Assembly: GCA_017960415.1 (NCBI GenBank) | Contig: JAGCZE010000300.1 | Location: forward strand, 1 to 7,839 | Direction: 5' to 3' | Length of the DNA: 7,839 nucleotides | Origin: Lachnospiraceae bacterium | GTDB taxonomy: Bacteria > Bacillota_A > Clostridia > Lachnospirales > Lachnospiraceae | In this document: positions 1 to 7,356 of the stretch, one piece after another | How the letters are laid out: each line of letters opens with the position of its first letter | Position numbering within the stretch: the stretch's first letter is position 1 | Made by a program: the position numbers and the translations under genes | Notes under the pieces: generated by a model | Database searches by the model: none | What the model was told of the DNA's origin: nothing | Seen by the model: the letters and a program-made list of their open reading frames with translations, nothing else

Positions 1-1390
<1,390 letters not shown>

Positions 1391-1430
1391 AACATCATCT
1401 CCTCATATTGTCCGGAAAAAATTTAAAGAT

Positions 1431-1459
1431 ATTCTATCACAAAGGACTTACAGTGTAAA
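1431..1459 (-). promoter_or_regulatory. Sigma-A type promoter for asnS
   Basis: Read on the minus strand, a -35 box TTTACA (1454-1459) is followed by a 17-nt spacer and a -10 box TAGAAT (1431-1436); each matches the consensus at five of six positions. The predicted start of transcription is near 1424, giving a leader of about 34 nt with AGGAG at 1399-1403. This short leader argues against tRNA-sensing or riboswitch control of asnS. Confidence 0.7.
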
Positions 1460-1599
1460 GGATTTATTGGGTTTTTTAAGCTTTTCTTAGGTCACATCAT
1501 TACTATTCACTCCCATCTTCTTGCATTTGTGTTGTACTTCGATTTCTCATTTGTGAATCAATTACATAAAAATCGTATCTTTTATCATGATATTCGATA

Positions 1600-1628
1600 T
1601 TGTAATATTTTTTATATAGTATTATAAT
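1600..1628 (+). promoter_or_regulatory. Sigma-A type promoter for the chemoreceptor
   Basis: TTGTAA (1600-1605), a 17-nt spacer, then a perfect TATAAT (1623-1628). Predicted transcription start is near 1635, leaving a leader of about 63 nt before the ATG at 1698. The -10 is consensus while the -35 matches at four of six positions. Motility genes in Firmicutes often use SigD (TAAA and GCCGATAT boxes); I do not see that pattern here, so a housekeeping promoter is the better reading. Confidence 0.6.
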
Positions 1629-1645
1629 AGAAATTGGGGTACAAC

Positions 1646-1660
1646 GAGAATAATATTCTC
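1646..1660. promoter_or_regulatory. Perfect 7-1-7 palindrome in the chemoreceptor 5' leader, possible operator
   Basis: GAGAATA-A-TATTCTC is a perfect inverted repeat with 7-nt arms around one central base, lying about 12-26 nt downstream of the predicted transcription start. With a one-base centre it cannot form an RNA hairpin using its full arms, so a dimeric DNA-binding repressor site is more likely than a leader stem. The 7-1-7 geometry is that of Fur-family operators, but the bases are not a Fur, Zur or PerR consensus that I recognise. A chance palindrome in AT-rich DNA is possible. Confidence 0.35.
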
Positions 1661-1682
1661 ACAGCAAGCTATATAACTTATT

Positions 1683-1690
1683 GGAAGGGG
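1683..1690 (+). promoter_or_regulatory. Ribosome binding site of the chemoreceptor
   Basis: GGAAGGGG lies 7 nt before the ATG at 1698 and fixes the translation start. No comparable site precedes the ATG at 3123, which is the first in-frame ATG after the internal stop. Confidence 0.75.
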
Positions 1691-1697
1691 TGTTTTT

Positions 1698-3059
1698 ATG
1701 AAACCTGTTAACAGTCAAAGCAATTCAGAAAACTCAGAAGTCGGATTCCTACACCGTTTGAGTACCAAGATCACCTGGTTGATCATCGGAGCGGTCGTTA
1801 TTCCGATGGCAATCCTGATCATCGTTTCGGTCAATGATACAACAGAAACGATGGAAACAACTTACGGCACTTACGCCATGAACCTGGCCGAAGAAGCCGC
1901 CGTAGGTATTGATTTCGCAACCGATTCCAGCGAAGGCACATACAGCAATTATGCTTTTAACCTCGCGAAGGAAGCCGCGGTTTCCATTAATTCACTGAAA
2001 GACTTCGGAGAAGACGTATATCTCAATTACGCCAAGAATCTGGCCGAAGAAGCGGTAGTCGGCATCAATTCATCAATTTCCTCAAGTGAGACGGTCTACA
2101 TGCATCACGCACAGAACCTTGCCGAAGAAACCGTATTGAGCATCGACCTTCTGAGCGATCTGGGAGCATCGGATTCCGCAAGGATCGGAAGTGTTCTGAA
2201 TAACGTTCATATCAAATATGTCGACGGTTCTTATGCTTACATGGTTAGCCCCACCGGCACCATGCTCTGGCATCCCACTCCCGAAAAGATCGGACAGCCT
2301 GTTGAAAACGCTGCAGTTAAGGCTATCGTAGCCGACCTTGCTGCCGGCAAAAAAGTTGAAAACGGTGCAGTCCTCTATGATTATAAAGGTTCCTACAAAC
2401 TTGCGGGTTATGCATTTACCCGTTCCGGAAATATCGTTCTTGTAACTGCCGATTATACAAATTTCGTCAAGATCGATTATGATTCACTGATCGGAAATAT
2501 CGAGATCAGCGGCGTTCCCGGTTCCTACGCCTACATGGTAAGTCCCGACGGTACGATGCTGTGGCACCCCACCGCAAGCAAGATCGGTCAGCCGGTTGAA
2601 AATGCTGCTGTAAAGGGTATTGTTGCAGACCTTGCCGCAGGCAAGACAGTTGAAGACGGAGCGGTTATCTACGAATATAAAGGCGCACAGAAGATCGCCG
2701 GATTTTCGTTCACTTCAGAGGGCAACATCCTTCTTGTTACCGCAGATTATGACGCTTTCATGAAAGTCGATTACGATGAACTGCTCGGCGGTATCGAGAT
2801 CAGCGGCGTTGAAGGCTCTTACGCGTACATGGTCAGCCCCGACGGCACGATGCTGTGGCATCCCACCGCAAGCAAGATCGGTCAGCCTGTTGAAAATGCT
2901 GCTGTAAAGGGTATCGTTGCAGACCTTGCCGCAGGCAAAAAGGTTGAGGACGGATCAGTCATTTACGAATACAAGGGTGCTCTGAAGGTAGCGGGTTACG
3001 CATTTACTAAAGATGGAAATATTGTGCTCGTGACAGCCGATTCTGATAAATTCGTCTAG
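1698..3059 (+). CDS. N-terminal sensor part of the interrupted chemoreceptor: TM1, helical repeats and Cache-like repeats 1-3
   Basis: This 453-residue segment is what would be made if the amber codon terminates translation. Residues 1-24 are polar and cytoplasmic; residues 25-45 (ITWLIIGAVVIPMAILIIVSV, in part) form an uncleaved signal-anchor helix. Four helical 26-residue repeats (55-158, core NLAEEAAVGID) follow, then a short helix (about 161-176) and Cache-like units starting at residues 177, 275 and 373. Each unit has the Cache pattern [15 protein letters not shown], a [10 protein letters not shown] helix, a YEYKG strand and a closing GNIVLVTAD strand. Cache domains bind small extracellular ligands and pass the signal through TM2, which this piece lacks. 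Alone it would be a membrane-anchored extracellular sensor array without output. The third unit ends at the stop, 22 residues short of a full unit by alignment of the following open frame. Confidence 0.8.
   Translation: MKPVNSQSNSENSEVGFLHRLSTKITWLIIGAVVIPMAILIIVSVNDTTETMETTYGTYAMNLAEEAAVGIDFATDSSEGTYSNYAFNLAKEAAVSINSLKDFGEDVYLNYAKNLAEEAVVGINSSISSSETVYMHHAQNLAEETVLSIDLLSDLGASDSARIGSVLNNVHIKYVDGSYAYMVSPTGTMLWHPTPEKIGQPVENAAVKAIVADLAAGKKVENGAVLYDYKGSYKLAGYAFTRSGNIVLVTADYTNFVKIDYDSLIGNIEISGVPGSYAYMVSPDGTMLWHPTASKIGQPVENAAVKGIVADLAAGKTVEDGAVIYEYKGAQKIAGFSFTSEGNILLVTADYDAFMKVDYDELLGGIEISGVEGSYAYMVSPDGTMLWHPTASKIGQPVENAAVKGIVADLAAGKKVEDGSVIYEYKGALKVAGYAFTKDGNIVLVTADSDKFV
1860..2171 (+). repeat. Four tandem 78-bp repeats coding 26-residue helical units
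   Basis: Residues 55-158 of the chemoreceptor are four exactly 26-residue units with the shared core YxxYAxNLAEEAAVxI: TYGTYAMNLAEEAAVGID, TYSNYAFNLAKEAAVSIN, VYLNYAKNLAEEAVVGIN and VYMHHAQNLAEETVLSID, each followed by an 8-residue polar stretch. The units lie directly after TM1, where Cache receptors carry one long helix. DNA similarity between units is much lower than protein similarity, with many synonymous differences, which suggests old duplications kept by selection at the protein level. The 26-residue period is not a multiple of seven, so it does not form a simple continuous heptad. Confidence 0.85.
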
Positions 3060-3347
3060 ATCGATTATGTTCATCTGCTAGGAGACCTTGATATCGCTAA
3101 TGTTGAAGGTTCTTATGCTTACATGGTTTCTTCAGACGGCACGATGCTGTGGCATCCCAATGCCGACAAGATCGGACAGCCTGTTGAAAACGCTGCAGTC
3201 ACAGAAATCGTAAAGAAACTATCAAACGGAGAAAAGGTCGAGCCCGGATCGATCGTTTACGAATACAAGGGAGCAGATAAGCTTGCCGGCTACGCTTTGA
3301 CCAAAAACAATGTCATCGCAGTAGTTACAGCCGATTATGACAGATTT
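2226..3347 (+). repeat. Four tandem 294-bp repeats coding 98-residue Cache-like units
   Basis: The Met of the YMVS motif recurs at 2241, 2535, 2829 and 3123, exactly 294 bp apart each time. Units run 2226-2519, 2520-2813, 2814-3107 and a shortened 3108-3347. Each contains [26 protein letters not shown], a YxYKG strand and VTAD. In the first 42 codons, units 2 and 3 differ at 10 of 126 bases by my count, all synonymous, while units 1 and 4 are more diverged; this points to recent duplication or gene conversion between 2 and 3. The amber codon lies at the end of unit 3 (3057-3059). Confidence 0.92.
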
Positions 3348-4529
3348 ATCGCTCCGATCAAGGCCCTCAAGAGCCGTATGATCCGTGACGCCGTCATATC
3401 CGCTATTGTTTGCAGTATCGCCGGTTATATTATAGTGACACTTATCATGAAGGCTCTTACAGCGCTTGTTCCCGTTATCAATCGCACGGCCGGCTTTGAC
3501 CTCACGAAAGATGAGAATATCGACCGCCTTACTGCTCGTAAGGATGAGATCGGTGTTATGTCACGTGCCGTTAACAGGATGAACGAGAACCTGTCGACCA
3601 TGGTCGGGAACATACAAAATGCCGGAGACGGAGTCAACAGCAGTGTAGATACGCTTACCGGTGTTGTATCGAATATTAACGACCTGTGTACCGATAACTC
3701 GGCAACTTCCGAGGAAATGGCCGCAAATATGCAGGAAACCTCTGCTTCGGTTCACTCCATTACTTCCAATACCGAAAGCATTCAGGAAGGTGCGGAATCC
3801 ATCAAGGTTCTTGCCAACGAAGGCAGCCAGCTTTCAACCGAGATCATGGCCAGAGCCGGAGAGCTCAAACGTACCACCGAGCAGGCTTCCGCCAAGACAA
3901 CCGGCCTCTACGAGTCGGTTAAGCAGAAATCCGAAACCGCAATTGAGGCTTCCAAGGCTGTTGATAAGATCAATGAGCTGACCGGAACCATCATGTCGAT
4001 CTCCTCACGTACCGGCCTTCTTGCGCTGAACGCATCTATCGAGGCAGCTCGTGCGGGTGAAGCAGGAAGAGGCTTCTCGGTAGTTGCGGGTGAGATCGGA
4101 AACCTTGCTACACAGTCTGCTTCGGCAGTTAAGGATATTTCCGGTATTGTTGAAGAAGTTAATGATGCGGTACATATGATGTCCGAATGTATCGGTGAGC
4201 TGATCGGTTTCCTTGAGACCAATGTTCTTACAGATTACGATAACTTCAGCAAAGTCAGCGATCAGTACCGCAGCGACGCTTCGACCTTCCATGACAGCAT
4301 GAACAGGATCGACCAGAGTATCGCTGCCCTGTCAACCAATATTAACCATATTGCCGATGCGATCTCCGGCATCAATTCGACGATCGATGATTCCGCAAAC
4401 GGTATTACCGATATCGCCGGCAAGACGACCGATATGGTTGGAGAAACCACCGGTGCCGCAGACGAAGTTGCTGCCTGTCGTGAGCGCGTAAAAGAGCTGA
4501 CCGGCATCATCAGTGTATTCAAGAGGTAA
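3123..4529 (+). CDS. C-terminal part of the interrupted chemoreceptor: last Cache-like repeat, TM2, HAMP and MCP signalling domain
   Basis: The open frame actually resumes at 3060; 3123 is merely the first ATG and corresponds to the internal Met of the YMVS motif, with no proper Shine-Dalgarno, so independent translation is doubtful. From that Met: Cache-like unit 4 to about residue 75, TM2 about 89-109 ([18 protein letters not shown]), HAMP about 110-165 ([18 protein letters not shown], then [19 protein letters not shown]), then the coiled-coil signalling domain. The hairpin tip that binds CheA and CheW is clear ([20 protein letters not shown] near 297-316, then [16 protein letters not shown]). 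The protein ends VFKR and has no NWETF-like CheR-docking tail. In a full receptor this part sits at the cell pole in arrays controlling CheA kinase. It is intact, with no further stop or frameshift. Confidence 0.85.
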   Translation: MVSSDGTMLWHPNADKIGQPVENAAVTEIVKKLSNGEKVEPGSIVYEYKGADKLAGYALTKNNVIAVVTADYDRFIAPIKALKSRMIRDAVISAIVCSIAGYIIVTLIMKALTALVPVINRTAGFDLTKDENIDRLTARKDEIGVMSRAVNRMNENLSTMVGNIQNAGDGVNSSVDTLTGVVSNINDLCTDNSATSEEMAANMQETSASVHSITSNTESIQEGAESIKVLANEGSQLSTEIMARAGELKRTTEQASAKTTGLYESVKQKSETAIEASKAVDKINELTGTIMSISSRTGLLALNASIEAARAGEAGRGFSVVAGEIGNLATQSASAVKDISGIVEEVNDAVHMMSECIGELIGFLETNVLTDYDNFSKVSDQYRSDASTFHDSMNRIDQSIAALSTNINHIADAISGINSTIDDSANGITDIAGKTTDMVGETTGAADEVAACRERVKELTGIISVFKR

Positions 4530-4540
4530 ACGGTTGCCTA

Positions 4541-4569
4541 GGGGCTGTCGCACTAAATGATTAACCCCC
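4541..4569. other. Short imperfect dyad between the chemoreceptor stop and the terminator
   Basis: GGGGCTGTCGCACTAAATGA begins 11 nt after the chemoreceptor stop, and CCCCC follows at 4565-4569, so only the G and C runs (4541-4544 with 4565-4569) can pair. The string GGGGCTGTCGCA resembles terminal repeats that I associate with some insertion sequences, so this may be a remnant of an element end. No transposase or partner end is visible, so this is weak. Confidence 0.2.
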
Positions 4570-4572
4570 ACG

Positions 4573-4614
4573 AAAAAAACAGGATCCGCGAGATCAATGC
4601 GGATCCTGTTTTTT
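4573..4614. terminator. Bidirectional intrinsic terminator for the chemoreceptor and leuS
   Basis: ACAGGATCCGC (4579-4589) pairs perfectly with GCGGATCCTGT (4599-4609) around a 9-nt loop, and the flanking A-run (4574-4578) pairs with the T-run (4610-4614) for a 16-bp stem. On the plus strand the stem is followed by TTTTTTCTGTTTTT; on the minus strand by TTTTTTT from the A-run, so it works both ways. It sits 43 nt after the chemoreceptor stop and 24 nt after the leuS stop, as expected between convergent genes. Confidence 0.92.
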
Positions 4615-4638
4615 CTGTTTTTAGGCAGTCTTTACGGA

Positions 4639-7119
4639 TTATTTAATTACTATAGTATAGATTCTGCCTTTTACATATATTTCTTTTACGACAGTCTTAC
4701 CTTCGGTTATGCGCTTGATGTTCTCGTCAGCCCATACCTTTTCCTTGACTGATGCTTCTTCTTCCTCGCGTCCGATCTTTACGGTTGATTTTACCTTTCC
4801 GTTGATCTGGATCGCGATCTCGATCTCGTCCTCGCGTGCAAGGTCTTCGCTGTATACGGGCCAGGGCTCGTATGCGATGGTTTTGTCGTGTCCGAGTATC
4901 TGCCAGATTTCCTCTCCGATATGAGGGCAGATACATGAGAGCATCTTGATCAGTCCTTCGGCGTAATCCTTCGGACAGGTACCCTTCTTGTATACGGCAT
5001 TTACGAAGATCATCATCTGGCTGATCGCGGTATTGAATCCGAGTGCCTCGAAATCCGATGTTACCTTCTTTACAGTCTGGTGATAAACCTTGGTAAGATC
5101 CTTGTCTATTGCATCTGCGCCGGCGCCCTGTCCTGCATTTCCGGTCTCAACTGCAGGAGTGATCTTCTCCGGGTCGGTAAAGAAGTTCCATACGCGGTTC
5201 AGGAACCTTCTGGCACACGCAACACCCTGAGGACTCCAGGGCTGCGATCCCTCAAGCGGTCCCATGAACATTTCGTACAGGCGGAGCGTGTCTGCGCCGT
5301 AATCACGTACGATATCACTGGGATTGACAACGAACTCGGGGAAGCGCTTGCCCATCTTGATGCCGTTCTCACCCAAGATCATGCCCTGGTGAACCAGCTT
5401 CTTGAAAGGCTCCTTGACAGGACTCAAGCCCTTGTCGTACAGGAAACGGTTCCAACTTCTTGAATACATCACATGCCCTACCGCATGCTCGGGTCCTCCG
5501 ATATAGAGGTCTACGGGCATCCAGTGCTTTAAGAGCTCGTAATCCGCAAATTCCTTATCATTATCGGGATCGATATATCTTAAGAAATACCAGCTCGAAC
5601 CTGCCGAACCGGGCATGGTTGAGGTCTCACGGGTTCCCTTGATCCCGTTATGGTCGTATTTCTTCCATTCTGTGGCGTTCTCAAGCGGTGCCTTACCGTT
5701 CCTGCCCTTGTAATCTTCCAGCTCGGGAAGGATCAGAGGCAGCTCATCGTCATCGAGCACATGGATCCGGCCGTCTTCGGTATGTACAACCGGAACGGGT
5801 TCGCCCCAGTAGCGCTGACGCGCAAATATCCATTCACGGAAGTGATAATTCACGGTACGCTTTGCAACGCCCAGCTTCTCAAGCTTCTGTGTGATCGCTT
5901 CCTTGGCTTCTTCAACGGTCAGGCCCGTAAACTCTTCGGAATTGATGAGCTTGCAGCCTTTTCCGAGATAATCGCCCTTCTCGAAAGCATGCTCCGAAAC
6001 GTCCACATGGCCCATTGCCTCGCTGCCTTCGATAACCTGCAGCATATCGATATTATGTGCGATCGCGTATTCAAAGTCACGCTGATCGTGGGAAGGAACC
6101 GCCATAACAGCACCTGTTCCGTAATTGGCCAGAACGAAATCTCCGATAAAGAGCTCTGCTTCACGTCCGTTTACGGGATTGATGCACTTTACGCCTTCCA
6201 GTCTGCAGCCGGTCTTGCCCTTGTTCAGTTCGGTACGGTCCATATCGTTCTTCTTCTTGGTCTCCTCGATATAGGCCTTAACCTCGTCCTGATTCTTGAT
6301 CCTGGGCATCAGATCCTGTACCAGCTGTCCGTCGGGAGCCAGAACCATGAACGTAATACCGTATATGGTCTCGATACATGTCGTAAATATCGAGAATTCG
6401 CCGCCGCCCACGATCTCAAACTTGACCTCGACGCCTTCGGACTTGCCGATCCAGTGGCGCTGCATATCCTTCGTCGACTCGGGCCAGTCTATCTCATTCA
6501 GGCCTTCAAGCAGCTTCTCCGCAAATGCGGGCTGGTTGATGACCCACTGCTTCATGTTTTTACGTACCACAGGGAAGCCGCCGCGCTCGGACTTGCCGTC
6601 GATAACTTCGTCATTTGACAGAACAGTTCCGAGCTCTTCGCACCAGTTGACGGGCATATCGATATACTGTGCATATCCTGCCAGATACAGCTGTTTGAAG
6701 ATCCACTGTGTCCAATGATAGAACTTCGGATCCGATGTGGCCACCATCTTGGACCAGTCATAATCGAATCCCAGCTCCTTTAACTGCTTCGAAAATGTCT
6801 TGATATTTTCCTGTGTAAATCCCTCGGGGTGATTTCCGGTATTGATCGCATACTGCTCAGCCGGAAGTCCGAAGGAGTCATATCCCATCGGATGCAGTAC
6901 GTTGTAGCCCTGCATTCTCTTCATTCTTGATACGATGTCGGTTGCGGTATAGCCCTCGGGATGTCCCGCATGAAGGCCTACGCCCGACGGATAGGGGAAC
7001 ATGTCGAGTGCATAGAATTTCGGCTTCGAAAAGTCGTGTACATCCGTCTTGAATGTCTCATGCTCCTCCCAGTATTTTTGCCATTTACCCTCGATATCTC
7101 GAGGTGAATATTCGCTCAT
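4639..7119 (-). CDS. leuS: Leucyl-tRNA synthetase
   Basis: This cytoplasmic class Ia synthetase charges tRNA-Leu with leucine and hydrolyses mischarged tRNA in its CP1 editing domain. From the ATG at 7119 it has 826 residues, normal for bacterial LeuS. In order: the HIGH-type motif PYPSGVGLHAGHPEGY (HAGH at 50-53); NWCEELGTVLSNDEVIDGKS; CP1 editing domain with FTTCIETIYG (F245, T246, T247, C248, T251) and GTGAVMAVPSHDQRD, whose editing Asp is D345; REWIFARQRYWGEP; SSWYFLRYIDP; the signature loop KMGKR at 588-592; an anticodon-binding helical domain; and a C-terminal domain ending VKGRIYTIVIK. KMGKR departs from the common KMSKS, and TTC from the usual TTR, but everything else is intact. An in-frame ATG at 7140 is possible, but AAAGGAAAG lies between the two ATGs and favours 7119. 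It ends at a shared terminator. Confidence 0.97.
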   Translation of the reverse strand: MSEYSPRDIEGKWQKYWEEHETFKTDVHDFSKPKFYALDMFPYPSGVGLHAGHPEGYTATDIVSRMKRMQGYNVLHPMGYDSFGLPAEQYAINTGNHPEGFTQENIKTFSKQLKELGFDYDWSKMVATSDPKFYHWTQWIFKQLYLAGYAQYIDMPVNWCEELGTVLSNDEVIDGKSERGGFPVVRKNMKQWVINQPAFAEKLLEGLNEIDWPESTKDMQRHWIGKSEGVEVKFEIVGGGEFSIFTTCIETIYGITFMVLAPDGQLVQDLMPRIKNQDEVKAYIEETKKKNDMDRTELNKGKTGCRLEGVKCINPVNGREAELFIGDFVLANYGTGAVMAVPSHDQRDFEYAIAHNIDMLQVIEGSEAMGHVDVSEHAFEKGDYLGKGCKLINSEEFTGLTVEEAKEAITQKLEKLGVAKRTVNYHFREWIFARQRYWGEPVPVVHTEDGRIHVLDDDELPLILPELEDYKGRNGKAPLENATEWKKYDHNGIKGTRETSTMPGSAGSSWYFLRYIDPDNDKEFADYELLKHWMPVDLYIGGPEHAVGHVMYSRSWNRFLYDKGLSPVKEPFKKLVHQGMILGENGIKMGKRFPEFVVNPSDIVRDYGADTLRLYEMFMGPLEGSQPWSPQGVACARRFLNRVWNFFTDPEKITPAVETGNAGQGAGADAIDKDLTKVYHQTVKKVTSDFEALGFNTAISQMMIFVNAVYKKGTCPKDYAEGLIKMLSCICPHIGEEIWQILGHDKTIAYEPWPVYSEDLAREDEIEIAIQINGKVKSTVKIGREEEEASVKEKVWADENIKRITEGKTVVKEIYVKGRIYTIVIK

Positions 7120-7125
7120 ATATAT

Positions 7126-7134
7126 CTTTCCTTT
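7126..7134 (-). promoter_or_regulatory. Ribosome binding site that decides the leuS start
   Basis: On the minus strand AAAGGAAAG lies 6 nt upstream of the ATG at 7119 and inside the codons that would follow the alternative ATG at 7140. The alternative has only GAGAAA just upstream, and MSEYSPRDIEGKWQ is the usual beginning of LeuS, so 7119 is preferred. Confidence 0.7.
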
Positions 7135-7175
7135 CTGCATTATTTCTCATTATTTATCATTACCGACTTAGTGAC

Positions 7176-7319
7176 GTTGTGTCGTCGCCCGTGTGTCTGT
7201 ACGCAAACACGTTCGCACTCCGACCTGCTCGCAGCGGTACCTAGGCGCTGAAAATACCAGCGCCAAGTACCGGCGGCAGGTCAGGGTTTGCGTATCAGAC
7301 ACACGACCGCCGGCACAAC
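7176..7319. repeat. 144-nt GC-rich inverted repeat able to form one long hairpin upstream of leuS
   Basis: The arms 7176-7250 and 7258-7319 pair around a 7-nt loop. Helices from the outside: 7176-7181 with 7314-7319 (GTTGTG/CACAAC), 7190-7199 with 7296-7305 (CGTGTGTCTG/CAGACACACG), 7200-7208 with 7286-7294 (TACGCAAAC/GTTTGCGTA), 7222-7228 with 7276-7282 (GACCTGC/GCAGGTC), 7235-7240 with 7267-7272 (CGGTAC/GTACCG), 7244-7250 with 7258-7264 (GGCGCTG/CAGCGCC). I count about 50 pairs, with the largest asymmetry a 13-nt bulge (7209-7221). It is clearly richer in GC than its AT-rich flanks. Neither strand has a U-run after it, so it is not a standard terminator. It could be a palindromic mobile repeat, a structured leader of leuS, or a barrier between mscS and leuS transcription. 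A possible minus-strand -10 (TATATT, 7332-7337, or TAAAAT, 7327-7332) lies just upstream, which would place the hairpin in a leuS leader; its -35 is weak. Confidence 0.8.
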
Positions 7320-7356
7320 TGTTAATATTTTAATATAAGTTGAGTGAGTAGAAAGT

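Larger units (their letters stand above)
1391..1697. other. Divergent intergenic control region between asnS and the chemoreceptor
   Basis: This 307-nt AT-rich gap holds two back-to-back promoters, one for each flanking gene, about 140 bp apart (1460-1599 lies between their -35 boxes). I see no convincing small gene, riboswitch or tRNA in it. The stretch 1460-1580 holds nothing I can name. Other visible elements are a palindrome in the chemoreceptor leader (1646-1660), ATCATGAT at 1584-1591, and a direct repeat GATATT (1589-1594 and 1596-1601) overlapping the chemoreceptor -35 box. Confidence 0.7.
1698..4529 (+). pseudogene. Methyl-accepting chemotaxis protein with repeated Cache-like sensor, interrupted by one in-frame amber codon
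   Basis: The two open segments 1698-3059 and 3123-4529 are in the same frame, with only TAG at 3057-3059 (codon 454 of 944) between them, so this is one chemoreceptor gene with a nonsense codon. Full-length order: cytoplasmic tail 1-24, TM1 about 25-45, four 26-residue helical repeats 55-158, four Cache-like repeats 177-726 of which the last is shortened, TM2 about 564-584 in the linear numbering after repeat 4 (repeat 4 ends near 550), HAMP about 585-640, signalling hairpin to 943; the Cache array therefore spans about 177-550. The homologous codon in repeat 1 is AAG in an otherwise identical TTC-GTC-AAG-ATC-GAT-TAT context, so one A-to-T change explains the stop. No frameshift or other stop is present. 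Without readthrough the product has TM1 and sensor modules but no TM2 or signalling domain. Alternatives are a sequencing error, a recent null allele, or natural amber suppression. Confidence 0.8.

Noticed and set aside
3057..3059. TAG read as pyrrolysine.
   Set aside because: The replaced residue is an ordinary Lys in a poorly conserved linker between repeats; no Pyl genes are visible, and a single A-to-T change is a simpler explanation.
3123..3125. ATG as a true start of a separate chemoreceptor gene.
   Set aside because: It is the internal Met of the YMVS motif of unit 4, without a well-placed Shine-Dalgarno, and would begin in the middle of a Cache-like fold without TM1.
2226..3347. CRISPR-like or satellite repeat array.
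   Set aside because: The period is exactly 98 codons, the frame is kept, and differences between the closest units are silent, so these are protein domain repeats.
5650..6618. A 322-codon open frame on the plus strand.
   Set aside because: It lies wholly antisense to leuS, has no family resemblance and is explained by the codon bias of the real gene on the other strand.
7138..7140. ATG at 7140 as the leuS start.
   Set aside because: The best ribosome binding site (7126-7134) lies downstream of it and points to the ATG at 7119, which also gives the usual LeuS N-terminus.
7229..7250. Possible T-box (tRNA-Leu sensing) leader for leuS; the minus strand reads AGGTACCGCTGCG, similar to TGGTACCGCGG.
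   Set aside because: The first base of the tRNA acceptor-pairing sequence is wrong (A for T), the stretch is locked inside the long palindrome, there is no following terminator U-run, and there is no room or recognisable motif for Stem I and a specifier loop.
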